Source of the DNA: Natrinema versiforme
GTDB taxonomy: Archaea > Halobacteriota > Halobacteria > Halobacteriales > Natrialbaceae
DNA: 64,000 nucleotides
NCBI RefSeq assembly: GCF_005576615.1
Contig: NZ_CP040330.1
Span: 2,852,001-2,916,000, forward strand
Reading direction: 5' to 3'
Shown: in pieces, positions 8,262-16,404 of the stretch
Numbering within the stretch: position 1 is the first letter of the stretch
How the letters are laid out: the number at the start of each line of letters is the position of its first letter
The notes under the pieces: model-generated
Database searches by the model: none
What the model was told of the DNA's origin: nothing
The model's input: the letters and a program-made list of their open reading frames with translations, nothing else
Position numbers and translations under genes: made by a program

Positions 8262-9194
8262 TTACAACACCCGCAACTCCGTCGTCCAGAACGATCGAAC
8301 GGCGTCCTCGAGCGCCGGCTTCGGGTCGCCGGTCGCGTCGACGGCGGCCGTCGCGGTCGGCTCGAGGGCCGATTCCTCGACGAGCGCGTCGACGATGCCG
8401 CGCTGGCCGACGAGAGAAAGCGGCGTGTCGGCGGCCTCGCCGCCGGGTTCGTACCCGGCGAGGGCCTCCCGGCAGCGCTCGAGGTGGTCGTCGATCTGGC
8501 CGTCGCGAATCCGCTCGAATCGAGCCTGAGAGAAGCCGCCTTTCGAGTGGCTGCCCTTGACATCGCTCTCGAATCCGCGGTAGTCGACGCGGTCCGCGCC
8601 CTCGTAGACTCCGAGGGCGAACAGGTCGGTCCGGACGAGCGCGATCGCGTGGCGGCCGGTCGGGAGGAACCACTCGCGCTCGAGAGCGAACCGGTCGCTC
8701 CACGTCGCGTCTCGGTCGGGAACGACCGGGGGCTCGAGTGTCACGGTGAGCAGCCCCGCATCGTCGACGCAGCACAGACACGGCGCGGCGTCGTCGACGA
8801 GCGCGACGCGATCGCCGAGGACCGGTTCCAGTTCCGCGCGGGCGGACTCGGAAACGCCCTCGCCGTCCACGCCGACGGTCAGTGCACCTTCCGGGCCCGT
8901 TCGAAACGTCGTCAGCCGGTCGATCACCGACTCGAGACGGGCACCCCGCAGTTGCTCGCGGCGGCGGACGGCGAGCCCGGTTTCGTCCTCTTCGACCCGC
9001 TCGAGTTCACCCTCGAGTTGGGCGATCCGATCCTCGAGTCGGTTGATCCGCTCCTCGGCGTCCTGTCTGGCGGTCGCGGCGTCGGCCCGGCGCTCGGATT
9101 CGGCCTCGTAGCGCTTCTGTAACCGCTCGTTTTCGTCCTCGAGTTCGTCGATTCGGTCCTTGAGCAATGCACGGCCGAGCAACTCGTCGAACAT
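8262..9194 (-). CDS. Vms1/Ankzf1-like peptidyl-tRNA hydrolase (eRF1-like fold)
   Basis: A 310-residue protein. Residues 1-80 form a strongly charged coiled coil (DELEDENERLQKRYEAE and onward). The rest is an eRF1/Vms1-like domain containing FESDVKGSHSKGGFSQARFE near 217-236. The KGGFSQ loop corresponds to the glutamine-containing catalytic loop used by Vms1 to release nascent chains from tRNA on stalled 60S or 50S subunits. It most likely acts in ribosome quality control. The C-terminus (LVGQRGIVDALVEESALEP) resembles eRF1 domain 3. No other rescue factor gene adjoins it. Domain identity is fairly sure; substrate specificity is by family inference. Confidence 0.75.
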   Translation of the reverse strand: MFDELLGRALLKDRIDELEDENERLQKRYEAESERRADAATARQDAEERINRLEDRIAQLEGELERVEEDETGLAVRRREQLRGARLESVIDRLTTFRTGPEGALTVGVDGEGVSESARAELEPVLGDRVALVDDAAPCLCCVDDAGLLTVTLEPPVVPDRDATWSDRFALEREWFLPTGRHAIALVRTDLFALGVYEGADRVDYRGFESDVKGSHSKGGFSQARFERIRDGQIDDHLERCREALAGYEPGGEAADTPLSLVGQRGIVDALVEESALEPTATAAVDATGDPKPALEDAVRSFWTTELRVL

Positions 9195-9223
9195 CCGGGC
9201 GAAAACGGGAAGCGAGCGTACTT

Positions 9224-9613
9224 CTAGGTTCCGGCGTTTCGCAGGTCCTCGTCGGGCCGGTCACCCGAGTCCCGCCATCCGCCGGTGAACTCGAGCAACT
9301 GCCGGGCGCGCTCTCGACGGGCGAGAAACACCTCCCTGAGCGAGGGCGGGTTCCTGATCTCGGACCCTTCGACCATCGATTCGGGCAGTGCGAGCGTATT
9401 CGTCGGGACATCTTCCGCCCCGTGAACCGGGAAGTGCTGTGACTCGAGTTTCATCACCAGCGGGGTGTCGAGGCGCTCGAGTCCGTCGCCGGTCGCGTAC
9501 ACGGCCTCGTTGATCCGCTCGTGTTGCTCGCTGTGCATGAGTGCGTGATCCCCGTCGGTGGGGGTCACGTAGAGACGTCCGAGATAATAGCTTCGCGAGA
9601 ACACCTCGAACAT
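9224..9613 (-). CDS. Haloarchaeal DUF5802-like protein
   Basis: A 129-residue protein beginning MFEVFSRSYYLGRLYVTP. I associate this start with the haloarchaeal family DUF5802, from memory. It contains HSEQHERINEAVYATGDGL in the middle and an Arg/Glu-rich helical C-terminus. No catalytic motif is visible. The start at 9613 is supported by a TATA-like TTATATCG on the minus strand at about 9640-9647, roughly 30 bp upstream, giving a leaderless mRNA. Function unknown. Confidence 0.65.
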   Translation of the reverse strand: MFEVFSRSYYLGRLYVTPTDGDHALMHSEQHERINEAVYATGDGLERLDTPLVMKLESQHFPVHGAEDVPTNTLALPESMVEGSEIRNPPSLREVFLARRERARQLLEFTGGWRDSGDRPDEDLRNAGT

Positions 9614-10014
9614 GGTAACAAGTATCACGGGCTGGAGCGATATAACTGTTTGCGGATACGTTTAAATCGTCGCGCTATCAGACCGATCTTGGACGGCGGC
9701 CTCGGAGTCGGGTCGGATGCCCCCGCCCGCTTCGCGGATGAGGTATCGGATCGCCTGTTCGTTTCCGCGATCGACCGCTCTCGTTCACGACGGTTCGTAG
9801 CCCGCGATTGCGACGTTCTCGGCCGACGCAAACGATTCGAACGATCCGAACGAGCGCGGGTCGACTCGAGGCGGACTCAACTGTAATCGGGCCGGATTAC
9901 GGCCACTGCAGCCCGTTTGAACGCTCGGAACGACTCTCGGGAGTCGATCGAACTGAGTGAACGGTACGAACGAAGGTCCGTCTTTTTAGTATATTCGGGA
10001 CAACGACAGAAGCG
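9614..10014. other. Non-coding divergent promoter region
   Basis: About 400 bp between divergent genes. The left end holds the TATA of the DUF5802-like gene and the right end holds the TATA of the repeat protein at 10015. Possible ORFs in the middle (for example 9625-9831 minus) have arginine-rich composition typical of antisense frames. I see no supported gene or RNA here. Confidence 0.5.
9984..9993 (+). promoter_or_regulatory. TATA box of secreted repeat protein
   Basis: TTTAGTATAT is centred 26 bp before the ATG at 10015, the spacing expected for a leaderless haloarchaeal transcript. Confidence 0.6.
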
Positions 10015-10974
10015 ATGACAACCACTCGGTCGGTCACGCTCCTCGTGGCCGCACTGGTCGTCGGCCTCACGGTCGCGCCGCTTGCAAGCGGTGCCGTCGC
10101 GAGTTCGTTGACCGCGGCCCAAACCAGCCAATCCGACCAATCCGAGACGGCAACCACGAACGCCTCCGTCGGGACGTTGATGCAGGCGAACGCGGCCGAG
10201 ACGAAGAACACGGTCGATTCCGAACTGTTCGACGCGGAGTACGAAACCGCGGACAACGAGAGCCGCGCCGACGTCGTCAGCGATCGGACGACCGAACTCG
10301 AGACCCAATTGACCGAACTCGAAGCCGAACGCACCGAACTCCGGGAGCAACGCGACTCGCTCGCTCGGGGCGCCTACCGCTCTCGCATGGCGAAACTGAC
10401 GGTCGACATCGCCAGCCTCGAGCGGTCGATCGAACGAACCGAGCGCCGCGCCGCCGAGGCCGGCGTCAACGAGACCGAGCTCTCGGACCTTCGGGAGAAC
10501 GCCTCGCGGATCCGGCAGAACGCGTCGGAAGACGCCGGTCCGGGGACCGCGGCGGTCGCCCGCGGGCTGTCCACCGGTAACGGACCGCCCGGTGCCGGCG
10601 GTGGCCCGCCGGACGACCGCGGTCCGCCCGCCGAGAAGGGGAATAACGGATCCGCTGACGCTCCCGGGAACAGCGAGAACGCGGGGAACGGTGATGCGCC
10701 GGGAAATAGCGGAGATACAGGGAGCGGTGACACGCCGGGAAATAACGGAGATGCAGGGAGCGGTGACACGCCGGGAAATAACGGAGATGCAAGGAACGGT
10801 GATGCACCCGGGAATAGCGAGAGCGGAGGGAACGGCGACGCACCGGGAAATAGTGGAAACGACGGAAACGGCGACAACGGAAGCAACAGTAACGCCTCCG
10901 GAAACGGTGGCAGCGCTGGATCGGGTCAGAACGCAGGAAACGGCCAATCGTCGGGGAACGGAAACGGCAACTAG
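10015..10974 (+). CDS. Secreted coiled-coil protein with Gly/Asn/Asp-rich repeats
   Basis: A 319-residue predicted exported protein. Residues 1-27 are a Sec-type signal (LLVAALVVGLTVAPLASGAVA) without a lipobox. Residues 75-175 form an acidic coiled coil (RTTELETQLTELEAERTELR). From about residue 185 the chain is low-complexity Gly, Asn, Asp, Ser and Pro with repeated GDTPGNNGDA-like units and no hydrophobic anchor at the end. No enzyme motif is present. It could be a matrix or cell-surface protein, or a flexible scaffold. It is monocistronic, with a clear TATA box. I do not recognise a named family for the repeat part. Confidence 0.75.
   Translation: MTTTRSVTLLVAALVVGLTVAPLASGAVASSLTAAQTSQSDQSETATTNASVGTLMQANAAETKNTVDSELFDAEYETADNESRADVVSDRTTELETQLTELEAERTELREQRDSLARGAYRSRMAKLTVDIASLERSIERTERRAAEAGVNETELSDLRENASRIRQNASEDAGPGTAAVARGLSTGNGPPGAGGGPPDDRGPPAEKGNNGSADAPGNSENAGNGDAPGNSGDTGSGDTPGNNGDAGSGDTPGNNGDARNGDAPGNSESGGNGDAPGNSGNDGNGDNGSNSNASGNGGSAGSGQNAGNGQSSGNGNGN
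10648..10863 (+). repeat. 36-bp tandem repeats inside the secreted protein gene
   Basis: About six copies of a 36-bp unit encode a 12-residue motif around GDAPGNSGDA. Copies at 10720-10755 and 10756-10791 are identical. Copies at 10648, 10684, 10792 and 10828 are degenerate. The unit length is a multiple of three, so copy-number change keeps the frame. Confidence 0.85.
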
Positions 10975-11292
10975 CTAACGGGACCCGCCGGTGAGTTATT
11001 CTCTCGAATACCGACGCAACTACGGTCAGCACCCAGCACGGACGACGGATCGAGGTCGAAAGCGGTCGTCCAGACCGGACCGATTCGCTTCCCGATCGTA
11101 TCGCCGCCCGCGTTCGAGCACGTGCCGTCTTCGCGTGGTTCAATCGCGTTCCTCGAGGTCGGAACGACCCGATTCGCTCGCTGATCGGTGAAATCGTCGC
11201 GAATCGGCTCGAGGGCGTCGCCGGGGTGCGGTCGTCGCCGCGAGTCCGGCGAGCAGACACCCTTTTCAGCGGCGATCACTAACCCTCTCTCG
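10975..11292. other. Intergenic region upstream of ArsR-type regulator
   Basis: About 318 bp with no supported gene. Apparent frames extending the regulator upstream are Arg/Ser-rich and lack conservation-like character. A TATA-like CCCTTTTCAG near 11260-11269 lies about 28 bp before the regulator ATG. Confidence 0.45.
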
Positions 11293-11952
11293 ATGGACTC
11301 CGCCGCGTTGTTGGATTTACTCGGGAACGAAAACCGGAGACGGATCCTTCGGTTGCTCGCCCGCAAACCCTGTTATGTCACCGAAATCTCGGAATACCTC
11401 GGCGTGAGTCCCAAGGCGGTTATCGAGCACTTGCGGAAACTCGAGGAAGCGGGCCTGATCGAGAGCCGCGTCGACGATCAGCGACGAAAGTACTTCCACA
11501 TCGCCCGGAACGTCCGCCTCGAGGTGAACGTCTCGCCGTACGGGTTCGCGAGCAAGAGCGCCTATCCGGCGAACAGTAGCTTCGATATCACGACCTGTCG
11601 CCACCTCACGCTCGACGTGTCCTGGGACGACGCCGGTGATCTCGATGACCAACTCGCCGCCCTCGAAGACCTCGAGCGGCTCGAAAACGAACTCTCCTTG
11701 GCCCAGCGGTGGGTGCAGGGCCGGCTCTGTGACGTGCTCGATTCAATTTCCGAGAACGTCGGCGCTGGCCCGGAGAGTCGGATCTACGCCGACCTGCTCG
11801 CGAGCGTGCGCTCGGAGCCGAAATCCGTCGGCGAACTCAGCGAGGACATCGACGCGCCCCGCGAGGTCGTCGCCGAGTTGCTCGAGGTGATGGCCGACAA
11901 CGGCGTCGTTCGGCGAACCGAGCGCGGCTGGGAACTGACGATGAACGGGTGA
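11293..11952 (+). CDS. ArsR-family winged-helix transcriptional regulator
   Basis: A 219-residue DNA-binding protein. The N-terminal winged helix is clear: LLGNENRRRILRLLARKPCY, then the HTH core VTEISEYLGVSPKAVIEHLRKLEEAGLIES and a wing (DDQRRKYFHIARN), about residues 5-75. The middle (LEVNVSPYGF) and a helical C-terminus (DDQLAALEDLERLENEL) resemble a haloarchaeal regulator type. A second HTH-like segment lies near the end (KSVGELSEDIDAPREVVAELLEVM, roughly residues 175-205). The long upstream extension of the frame is rejected in favour of this ATG, which has a TATA-like box 28 bp upstream. The target genes are unknown. Confidence 0.82.
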   Translation: MDSAALLDLLGNENRRRILRLLARKPCYVTEISEYLGVSPKAVIEHLRKLEEAGLIESRVDDQRRKYFHIARNVRLEVNVSPYGFASKSAYPANSSFDITTCRHLTLDVSWDDAGDLDDQLAALEDLERLENELSLAQRWVQGRLCDVLDSISENVGAGPESRIYADLLASVRSEPKSVGELSEDIDAPREVVAELLEVMADNGVVRRTERGWELTMNG

Positions 11953-11989
11953 GCAAGGGGACGCACACGGCGAGCGACCGGAATCCGGC

Positions 11990-12619
11990 TCAGTCGATAT
12001 CCCGCGCAAGACCGTCGCGGAAGTCGCGGCCGAAGTAGTATCCCACGACGGACGCGAGGAGGCCGACGGTCGCGCCGACCGCGACGATCGTTTGTCCGGA
12101 ACCGACAGCCGTGAGGACGGCGTTGTTGAGGATCGCGGCGACGCCGCCGACCGAGACGCCGGCGACGCTCACCTCGAGGTAGCGCCGTTTCGACGCGAGC
12201 AGGCCGACGGTGAACGCGACGCCGAACATGCCGATCACGCGACCGGCGAACGGGAGCACGGTATCGCCGGCCACCAGGCCGGCACCGAGGACGAGCACCA
12301 GCGCGAGATACTCCTTCGGCGAGAAATACTGCCCGAGCGAGAGCCGCGACGTGAGCGGGGCGAGCCACGAGCGCGACGAGCCGGCGTCGGTCTCGCCGGC
12401 GGGTTCGGGCTCGGTCTCCGGCCCGCGGTCGATTCCGGTAGACAGGTCCTGCAGGGGGTCACTGCCGGACGCATCCGACGGCTCCGCGGGCCCGGGCGAC
12501 GCGTCGCCGGTACCGCCGCCCGACCCGGAGAGCAGTCGATCCGTCTCCTCGAGGAGGTCGTCGGTGGCGGCCGGGTCTCGGTCCCGACTCTCGGTCACCT
12601 CGTCTGAACGGTCGCTCAT
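11990..12619 (-). CDS. Membrane protein with acidic N-terminal tail
   Basis: A 209-residue protein. The first 90 residues are Asp/Ser/Gly/Pro-rich and likely disordered in the cytoplasm. The rest has about four membrane segments (EYLALVLVLGAGLVAG; GRVIGMFGVAFTVGLLA; AGVSVGGVAAILNNAVLTAV; IVAVGATVGLLASVVGYYFG). It ends YYFGRDFRDGLARDID. No enzymatic motif is visible and I do not recognise a named family. It is divergent from the small membrane gene at 12703. Confidence 0.65.
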   Translation of the reverse strand: MSDRSDEVTESRDRDPAATDDLLEETDRLLSGSGGGTGDASPGPAEPSDASGSDPLQDLSTGIDRGPETEPEPAGETDAGSSRSWLAPLTSRLSLGQYFSPKEYLALVLVLGAGLVAGDTVLPFAGRVIGMFGVAFTVGLLASKRRYLEVSVAGVSVGGVAAILNNAVLTAVGSGQTIVAVGATVGLLASVVGYYFGRDFRDGLARDID

Positions 12620-12670
12620 ATGTCATCTGAGGGTCCCCTGTCTCATGGACCTTTCCCCGAGACGGCCACA

Positions 12671-12679
12671 GGCTATAGG
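12671..12679 (+). promoter_or_regulatory. TATA box of small membrane gene
   Basis: GGCTATAGG is centred about 27 bp before the ATG at 12703, consistent with a leaderless mRNA. Confidence 0.5.
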
Positions 12680-12702
12680 ATGGTCGCCGCCCCACCGGAC
12701 CT

Positions 12703-12912
12703 ATGACCTGGGCCGCGCCGGCCGTGTTCGGGCTGTGTGCGGTCGGTGTCGGTACGTTCGTCTACGTCCTCGTGGCGAACCTCGAGCCCCAGCCCGAGTA
12801 CCCGGAACTCATGACCGACCTACTGCGGCTGCTCGGGTTCGCGATCGCGGCCTGTGCGGTCGGAATCGGGATCGTCTTTCTCGTCGCCGCCGGGCGAGCC
12901 TACACGTGGTGA
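12703..12912 (+). CDS. Two-helix small membrane protein (69 aa)
   Basis: A 69-residue protein with two hydrophobic helices (FGLCAVGVGTFVYVLVANL and FAIAACAVGIGIVFLVAAG) joined by a short polar loop containing EPQPEYPEL. TATA box spacing supports the start. No motif suggests a role. Stand-alone two-helix proteins like this are common in haloarchaea. Confidence 0.6.
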   Translation: MTWAAPAVFGLCAVGVGTFVYVLVANLEPQPEYPELMTDLLRLLGFAIAACAVGIGIVFLVAAGRAYTW

Positions 12913-13057
12913 GCGGCGGCTCGACGAGATCGACGGGTCACTTCGCTGTGGACCCGGTCGATCGGTTCAAACGCGTCACTCGAGGCAGGGACCGAAACCG
13001 AGGCGGGCTCGGAAAAGAATCACCGTGTCTCCGTGGCGAAAACGGATTTCGAGGTGG

Positions 13058-15403
13058 TTAGCGAACCGAGTCGAGCAGGAGCTTCTGTTCGACGCGTTTG
13101 ACCTCGTGTTGGACGTCGCGGACGGCGTCGATATTCGCCGAGATCGACGTGATGCCCTCGTTGGCGAGGAACTGGACCATCTCGGGCTTGGAACCGGCCT
13201 GTCCGCAGATACTGGTGTCGACATCGTGTTCGCGGCAGGTTTCGATGACGTCACCGATCAGGCGCAACACGGCGGGGTGGAGTTCGTCGAAGCGGTCGGC
13301 GACGTGCTCGTTGTTGCGGTCGACCGCGAGCGTGTACTGGGTCAAATCGTTGGTACCGAAGGAGGCGAAGTCGATGCCGGCCTCGGCTAACTCTTCGACC
13401 GAGAGCGCGGCCGCGGGCGTCTCGATCATCGCGCCCCACTTGCGCTTCTCGGGATCGATGCCGGCCTCCTTCATGCACTCCTTGGCCCGATAGATGTCCT
13501 CGGCGTCGTTGACCAGCGGCAGCATGATCTCGACGTTATCGTAGCCCATCTCGTAGAGCCGCCGGAACGCCTCGAGTTCGTGGGCGAAGACATCGGGTCG
13601 ATCGAGCGACCGGCGGATGCCACGGTAGCCCAGCATCGGATTGTGCTCGTTGGGCTCGTCCTCGCCGCCCTCGAGTTGGCGGAACTCGTCGGTGGGTGCA
13701 TCGAGGGTGCGCACGCGGACAGGACGGGGATAGAACTCGTCGGCGACACCGCGGATGCCGTCGATGAGTTCCTTGGTGTAGGCGTCCGGACCGTTTTCGT
13801 CGATGAACTTCTCGGGGGTCTGGTTCAGCGAGAGGATCATGTGCTCGGTCCGGAGCAGGCCGACGCCGTCGGCCCCTGTCGCGGCCGCGCGTTCGGCCGC
13901 TTCCGGAATCGAGACGTTGACCTTGACCTCGGTCGCGGTCATCGGCTTGACCGGCGACTGCGGGCGGACTTCCTCGACGGGTTCGGTCTCCTCGTCGGGT
14001 TCGACCGCCGACCCCTCGAGCACGGAACCCTTGTCGCCGTCGAGGGTGACAACCTGTCCGTCCTCGAGGACGGTGGTGGCGTTGGTGGTGCCGACGATAG
14101 CGGGGACGCCGAGTTCGCGGGAGACGATAGCGGCGTGGCTGGTCATGCCGCCCTCGTCGGTGATGATCCCCGAGGCCCGCTTCATCGCGGGGACCATATC
14201 GGGCATCGTCATCTCGGTGACGATAATGTCGCCCTCGCCAACTTTGGCCAGATCGTCGAGTTTCGTGACGATCTTCGCCGGCCCGCTTACCGTGCCGGGG
14301 CTCGAGCCCAGTCCGTCGACGATGACCTCGCCGGAGCCGCTCGCGTCGGCGGTATCGGCGCTGCCGCCCTCGGCGGCTTGAACGCTGCCGCTGCCGTCGG
14401 TAAGTCCCTTCGCGGGGTCGCCGCCTTCGGCGTCGACGGCGTCGGCGGCGTCGCTGCTGCTCTCGTCGATCGTCGTGATCGGCCGGGACTGGAGCATGTA
14501 GACCTCGCCGTCGACGATGGCCCACTCGACGTCTTGGGGCTCGCCGTAGTGGTCCTCGACGCGCTCGCCGAGGTCCATGAGGGCGTCGATCTCGTCGCCG
14601 GAGACGACCCGTTGGGTCCGTTTGTCCTCGGGGACCTCGCGCTCGACGGTCTGCCCGGTCGCCTCGTCTTTCTCGTGTTTGACTTTCTTCTCGGCGATGG
14701 TGACGTCCATCGACCGGTCTTCGCGATCGATGACGTAGTTGTCAGGCGAGACGGCGCCGGAGACGACGGCCTCGCCGAGCCCCCACGCGGCCTCGATGAT
14801 CATCGTCGGATCGCCCGTCGAGGGGTGGCTCGTAAACATCACGCCCGACTTTTCGGCGTCGACCATCTGCTGGACGACGACCGCGATGTTCACCGCGGAG
14901 TGGTCGAACCCTTGCTCCTGTCGGTAGTAGATCGCCCGCTGAGTGAACAGCGAGGCCCAACACTCCCGGACACGGTCCAGCAGGTCCTCCTCGGTGACGT
15001 TGAGGAACGTCTCCTGCTGGCCCGCGAAGGAGGCGTCGGGCAGGTCCTCGGCCGTCGCAGAGGACCGAACCGCGACGAACGCCTCGCCGTCGCCGACCTC
15101 GCTGTAGCTCGCGAGGATCTCCTCGCGAAGCTCCTCGGGGAACGGCGTCTCGAGGATGAGTTCCTGTGCGCGGTCGGCAGCATCGGCCAGCGCACTCGAG
15201 TCGTCGACGTCGACGTCGACGGCCTCGAACAGCTCCTCGTCGATTTCGGCGTCTTCGATAAACGCTCGATAGGTCCCGGCAGTCACGACGAATCCCGGTG
15301 GAACGGGCAGCCCCGCGCCCGTGAGCTCGCCCAAGGAGGCACCTTTACCGCCGACCTTCTCGAGGTCGCCGGCACTGATCTCGTCCAGCCAGAGTACAGC
15401 CAT
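13058..15403 (-). CDS. ppsA: Phosphoenolpyruvate synthase
   Basis: Makes PEP, AMP and phosphate from pyruvate, ATP and water for gluconeogenesis. At 781 residues it has the full order: N-terminal ATP-grasp/PPDK_N domain (residues 1-330, with GGKGASLGELTGAGLPVPPGF and AVRSSATAEDLP), a swivelling phosphohistidine domain (GGMTSHAAIVSRELGVPAIVG, catalytic His), and a C-terminal PEP/pyruvate-binding barrel (GADGVGLLRTEHM, FGTNDLTQYTLAVDRNN, and the acid/base Cys in DTSICGQAG). A Ser/Ala/Asp/Gly-rich linker of about 55 residues before the His domain fits haloarchaeal linkers. ATG at 15403 is preferred to an in-frame GTG at 15421. A TATA-like CTTTATTC lies about 30 bp upstream. Confidence 0.96.
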   Translation of the reverse strand: MAVLWLDEISAGDLEKVGGKGASLGELTGAGLPVPPGFVVTAGTYRAFIEDAEIDEELFEAVDVDVDDSSALADAADRAQELILETPFPEELREEILASYSEVGDGEAFVAVRSSATAEDLPDASFAGQQETFLNVTEEDLLDRVRECWASLFTQRAIYYRQEQGFDHSAVNIAVVVQQMVDAEKSGVMFTSHPSTGDPTMIIEAAWGLGEAVVSGAVSPDNYVIDREDRSMDVTIAEKKVKHEKDEATGQTVEREVPEDKRTQRVVSGDEIDALMDLGERVEDHYGEPQDVEWAIVDGEVYMLQSRPITTIDESSSDAADAVDAEGGDPAKGLTDGSGSVQAAEGGSADTADASGSGEVIVDGLGSSPGTVSGPAKIVTKLDDLAKVGEGDIIVTEMTMPDMVPAMKRASGIITDEGGMTSHAAIVSRELGVPAIVGTTNATTVLEDGQVVTLDGDKGSVLEGSAVEPDEETEPVEEVRPQSPVKPMTATEVKVNVSIPEAAERAAATGADGVGLLRTEHMILSLNQTPEKFIDENGPDAYTKELIDGIRGVADEFYPRPVRVRTLDAPTDEFRQLEGGEDEPNEHNPMLGYRGIRRSLDRPDVFAHELEAFRRLYEMGYDNVEIMLPLVNDAEDIYRAKECMKEAGIDPEKRKWGAMIETPAAALSVEELAEAGIDFASFGTNDLTQYTLAVDRNNEHVADRFDELHPAVLRLIGDVIETCREHDVDTSICGQAGSKPEMVQFLANEGITSISANIDAVRDVQHEVKRVEQKLLLDSVR

Positions 15404-15647
15404 CTCTACTGAGGTGGTCACTGGTACGAATAAAGAAGGTTGCGAACAGTTTCGCCCAATCGCAACTCACAAGTGAATGAGTTTCTGCCGTAGCGGCCGG
15501 CAAACGCGCGTTCGGATCGGGTGCCGCCGAATCGAACTGCGCGGTTACACGGGACGACGACCGATATGAAGCCGTCAGGTTACCGGACGCCGATAGCGTC
15601 GACCTGTTGCCCACAGCGATTATACAAGTTCGGTGATTGTTCCCGAT
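15404..15647. other. Divergent promoter region ppsA / membrane protein
   Basis: A 244-bp intergenic region between divergent genes. It holds a TATA-like CTTTATTC for ppsA on the minus strand near 15427-15436 and TTATACA at 15620-15626 for the plus-strand gene, 25 bp from its ATG. No coding sequence is supported. Confidence 0.5.
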
Positions 15648-16385
15648 ATGGAACTTCGAAATACGTTCAAGTGGACGCTCGTCTATCGCACGATTACGGT
15701 GGGGGCGCTCGGACTCGGGCTGGCGCTCGTCGCCGCGGGATTTCTCGCCGGCTTCGGCGGCGCGATCACCGGGTTACTCGCCGATCCGCTGAACCCCGGG
15801 ACAGCGATCGAGAGCGCGAACCCGACGATCACCCTGCTCTTTGCCGCGCTCGGCATCGTCGTCTGGCAACTCGGGAAGAGCTACGCGCTGTTCGTCACGC
15901 TCCCGCGCGCAGCGGGCCGAGCCGCCGGCCGACAACTCGACTCGAACCGACTCGCGAGCGAAGTCCACGACGGACTCGATGACCGTCTCGCCGACATGGA
16001 AGCCGAGATCGCCGAGACTCGCCGGGCTATCGAGGCGCTCGAGGAGAACGACCGGACCGCGACGTTCGACGAGCGCGAGCACCTCGACGACGCGGCGACC
16101 GCCGACGCGGCCGAGGCCGCCGGATCGAACGAGACGACCGACCGCGCCGTCGCACCGGCGACTCGAGAGGCGACATCGGAGCCAGCACCAGAGCGGGGGT
16201 CAGAGACAGAGCCGAAATCAGAATCGTCGACCGAACCGTCCGGAACGGGGCCGTCACCCCCCTCGAGTCCGTCGGACTCACCGCGGGACGGTCTCGAGAG
16301 CGACAGCGGCGGCGGTGAGGAACGTAGCAGCGATAGCGACAATAACAGCAGCGGCGGCAACGGCGGCAGCGACCCGCTCGCCTGA
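15648..16385 (+). CDS. Membrane protein with coiled coil and acidic Ser-rich tail
   Basis: A 245-residue protein. It has two hydrophobic segments (ITVGALGLGLALVAAGFLAG near 16-35 and TITLLFAALGIVVWQLGKSY near 60-79), a short coiled coil (LDDRLADMEAEIAETRRAIEALEEN near 110-134), and a roughly 110-residue disordered tail of Glu, Ser, Asp and Gly ending SSGGNGGSDPLA. ATG at 15648 is chosen over the in-frame upstream start because the TATA box TTATACA is 25 bp upstream. No family is recognised. Confidence 0.68.
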   Translation: MELRNTFKWTLVYRTITVGALGLGLALVAAGFLAGFGGAITGLLADPLNPGTAIESANPTITLLFAALGIVVWQLGKSYALFVTLPRAAGRAAGRQLDSNRLASEVHDGLDDRLADMEAEIAETRRAIEALEENDRTATFDEREHLDDAATADAAEAAGSNETTDRAVAPATREATSEPAPERGSETEPKSESSTEPSGTGPSPPSSPSDSPRDGLESDSGGGEERSSDSDNNSSGGNGGSDPLA

Positions 16386-16404
16386 GCGCGGCCGCACCGC
16401 GGAC

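Noticed and set aside
10684-10827. Regular 36-bp repeats that might be mistaken for a CRISPR array
   Set aside because: There are no unique spacers. The repeats are contiguous, in frame and translate to a continuous peptide repeat.
13580-15412. A 610-residue plus-strand ORF antisense to ppsA
   Set aside because: It mirrors the strongly supported PEP synthase gene and has no recognisable domain.
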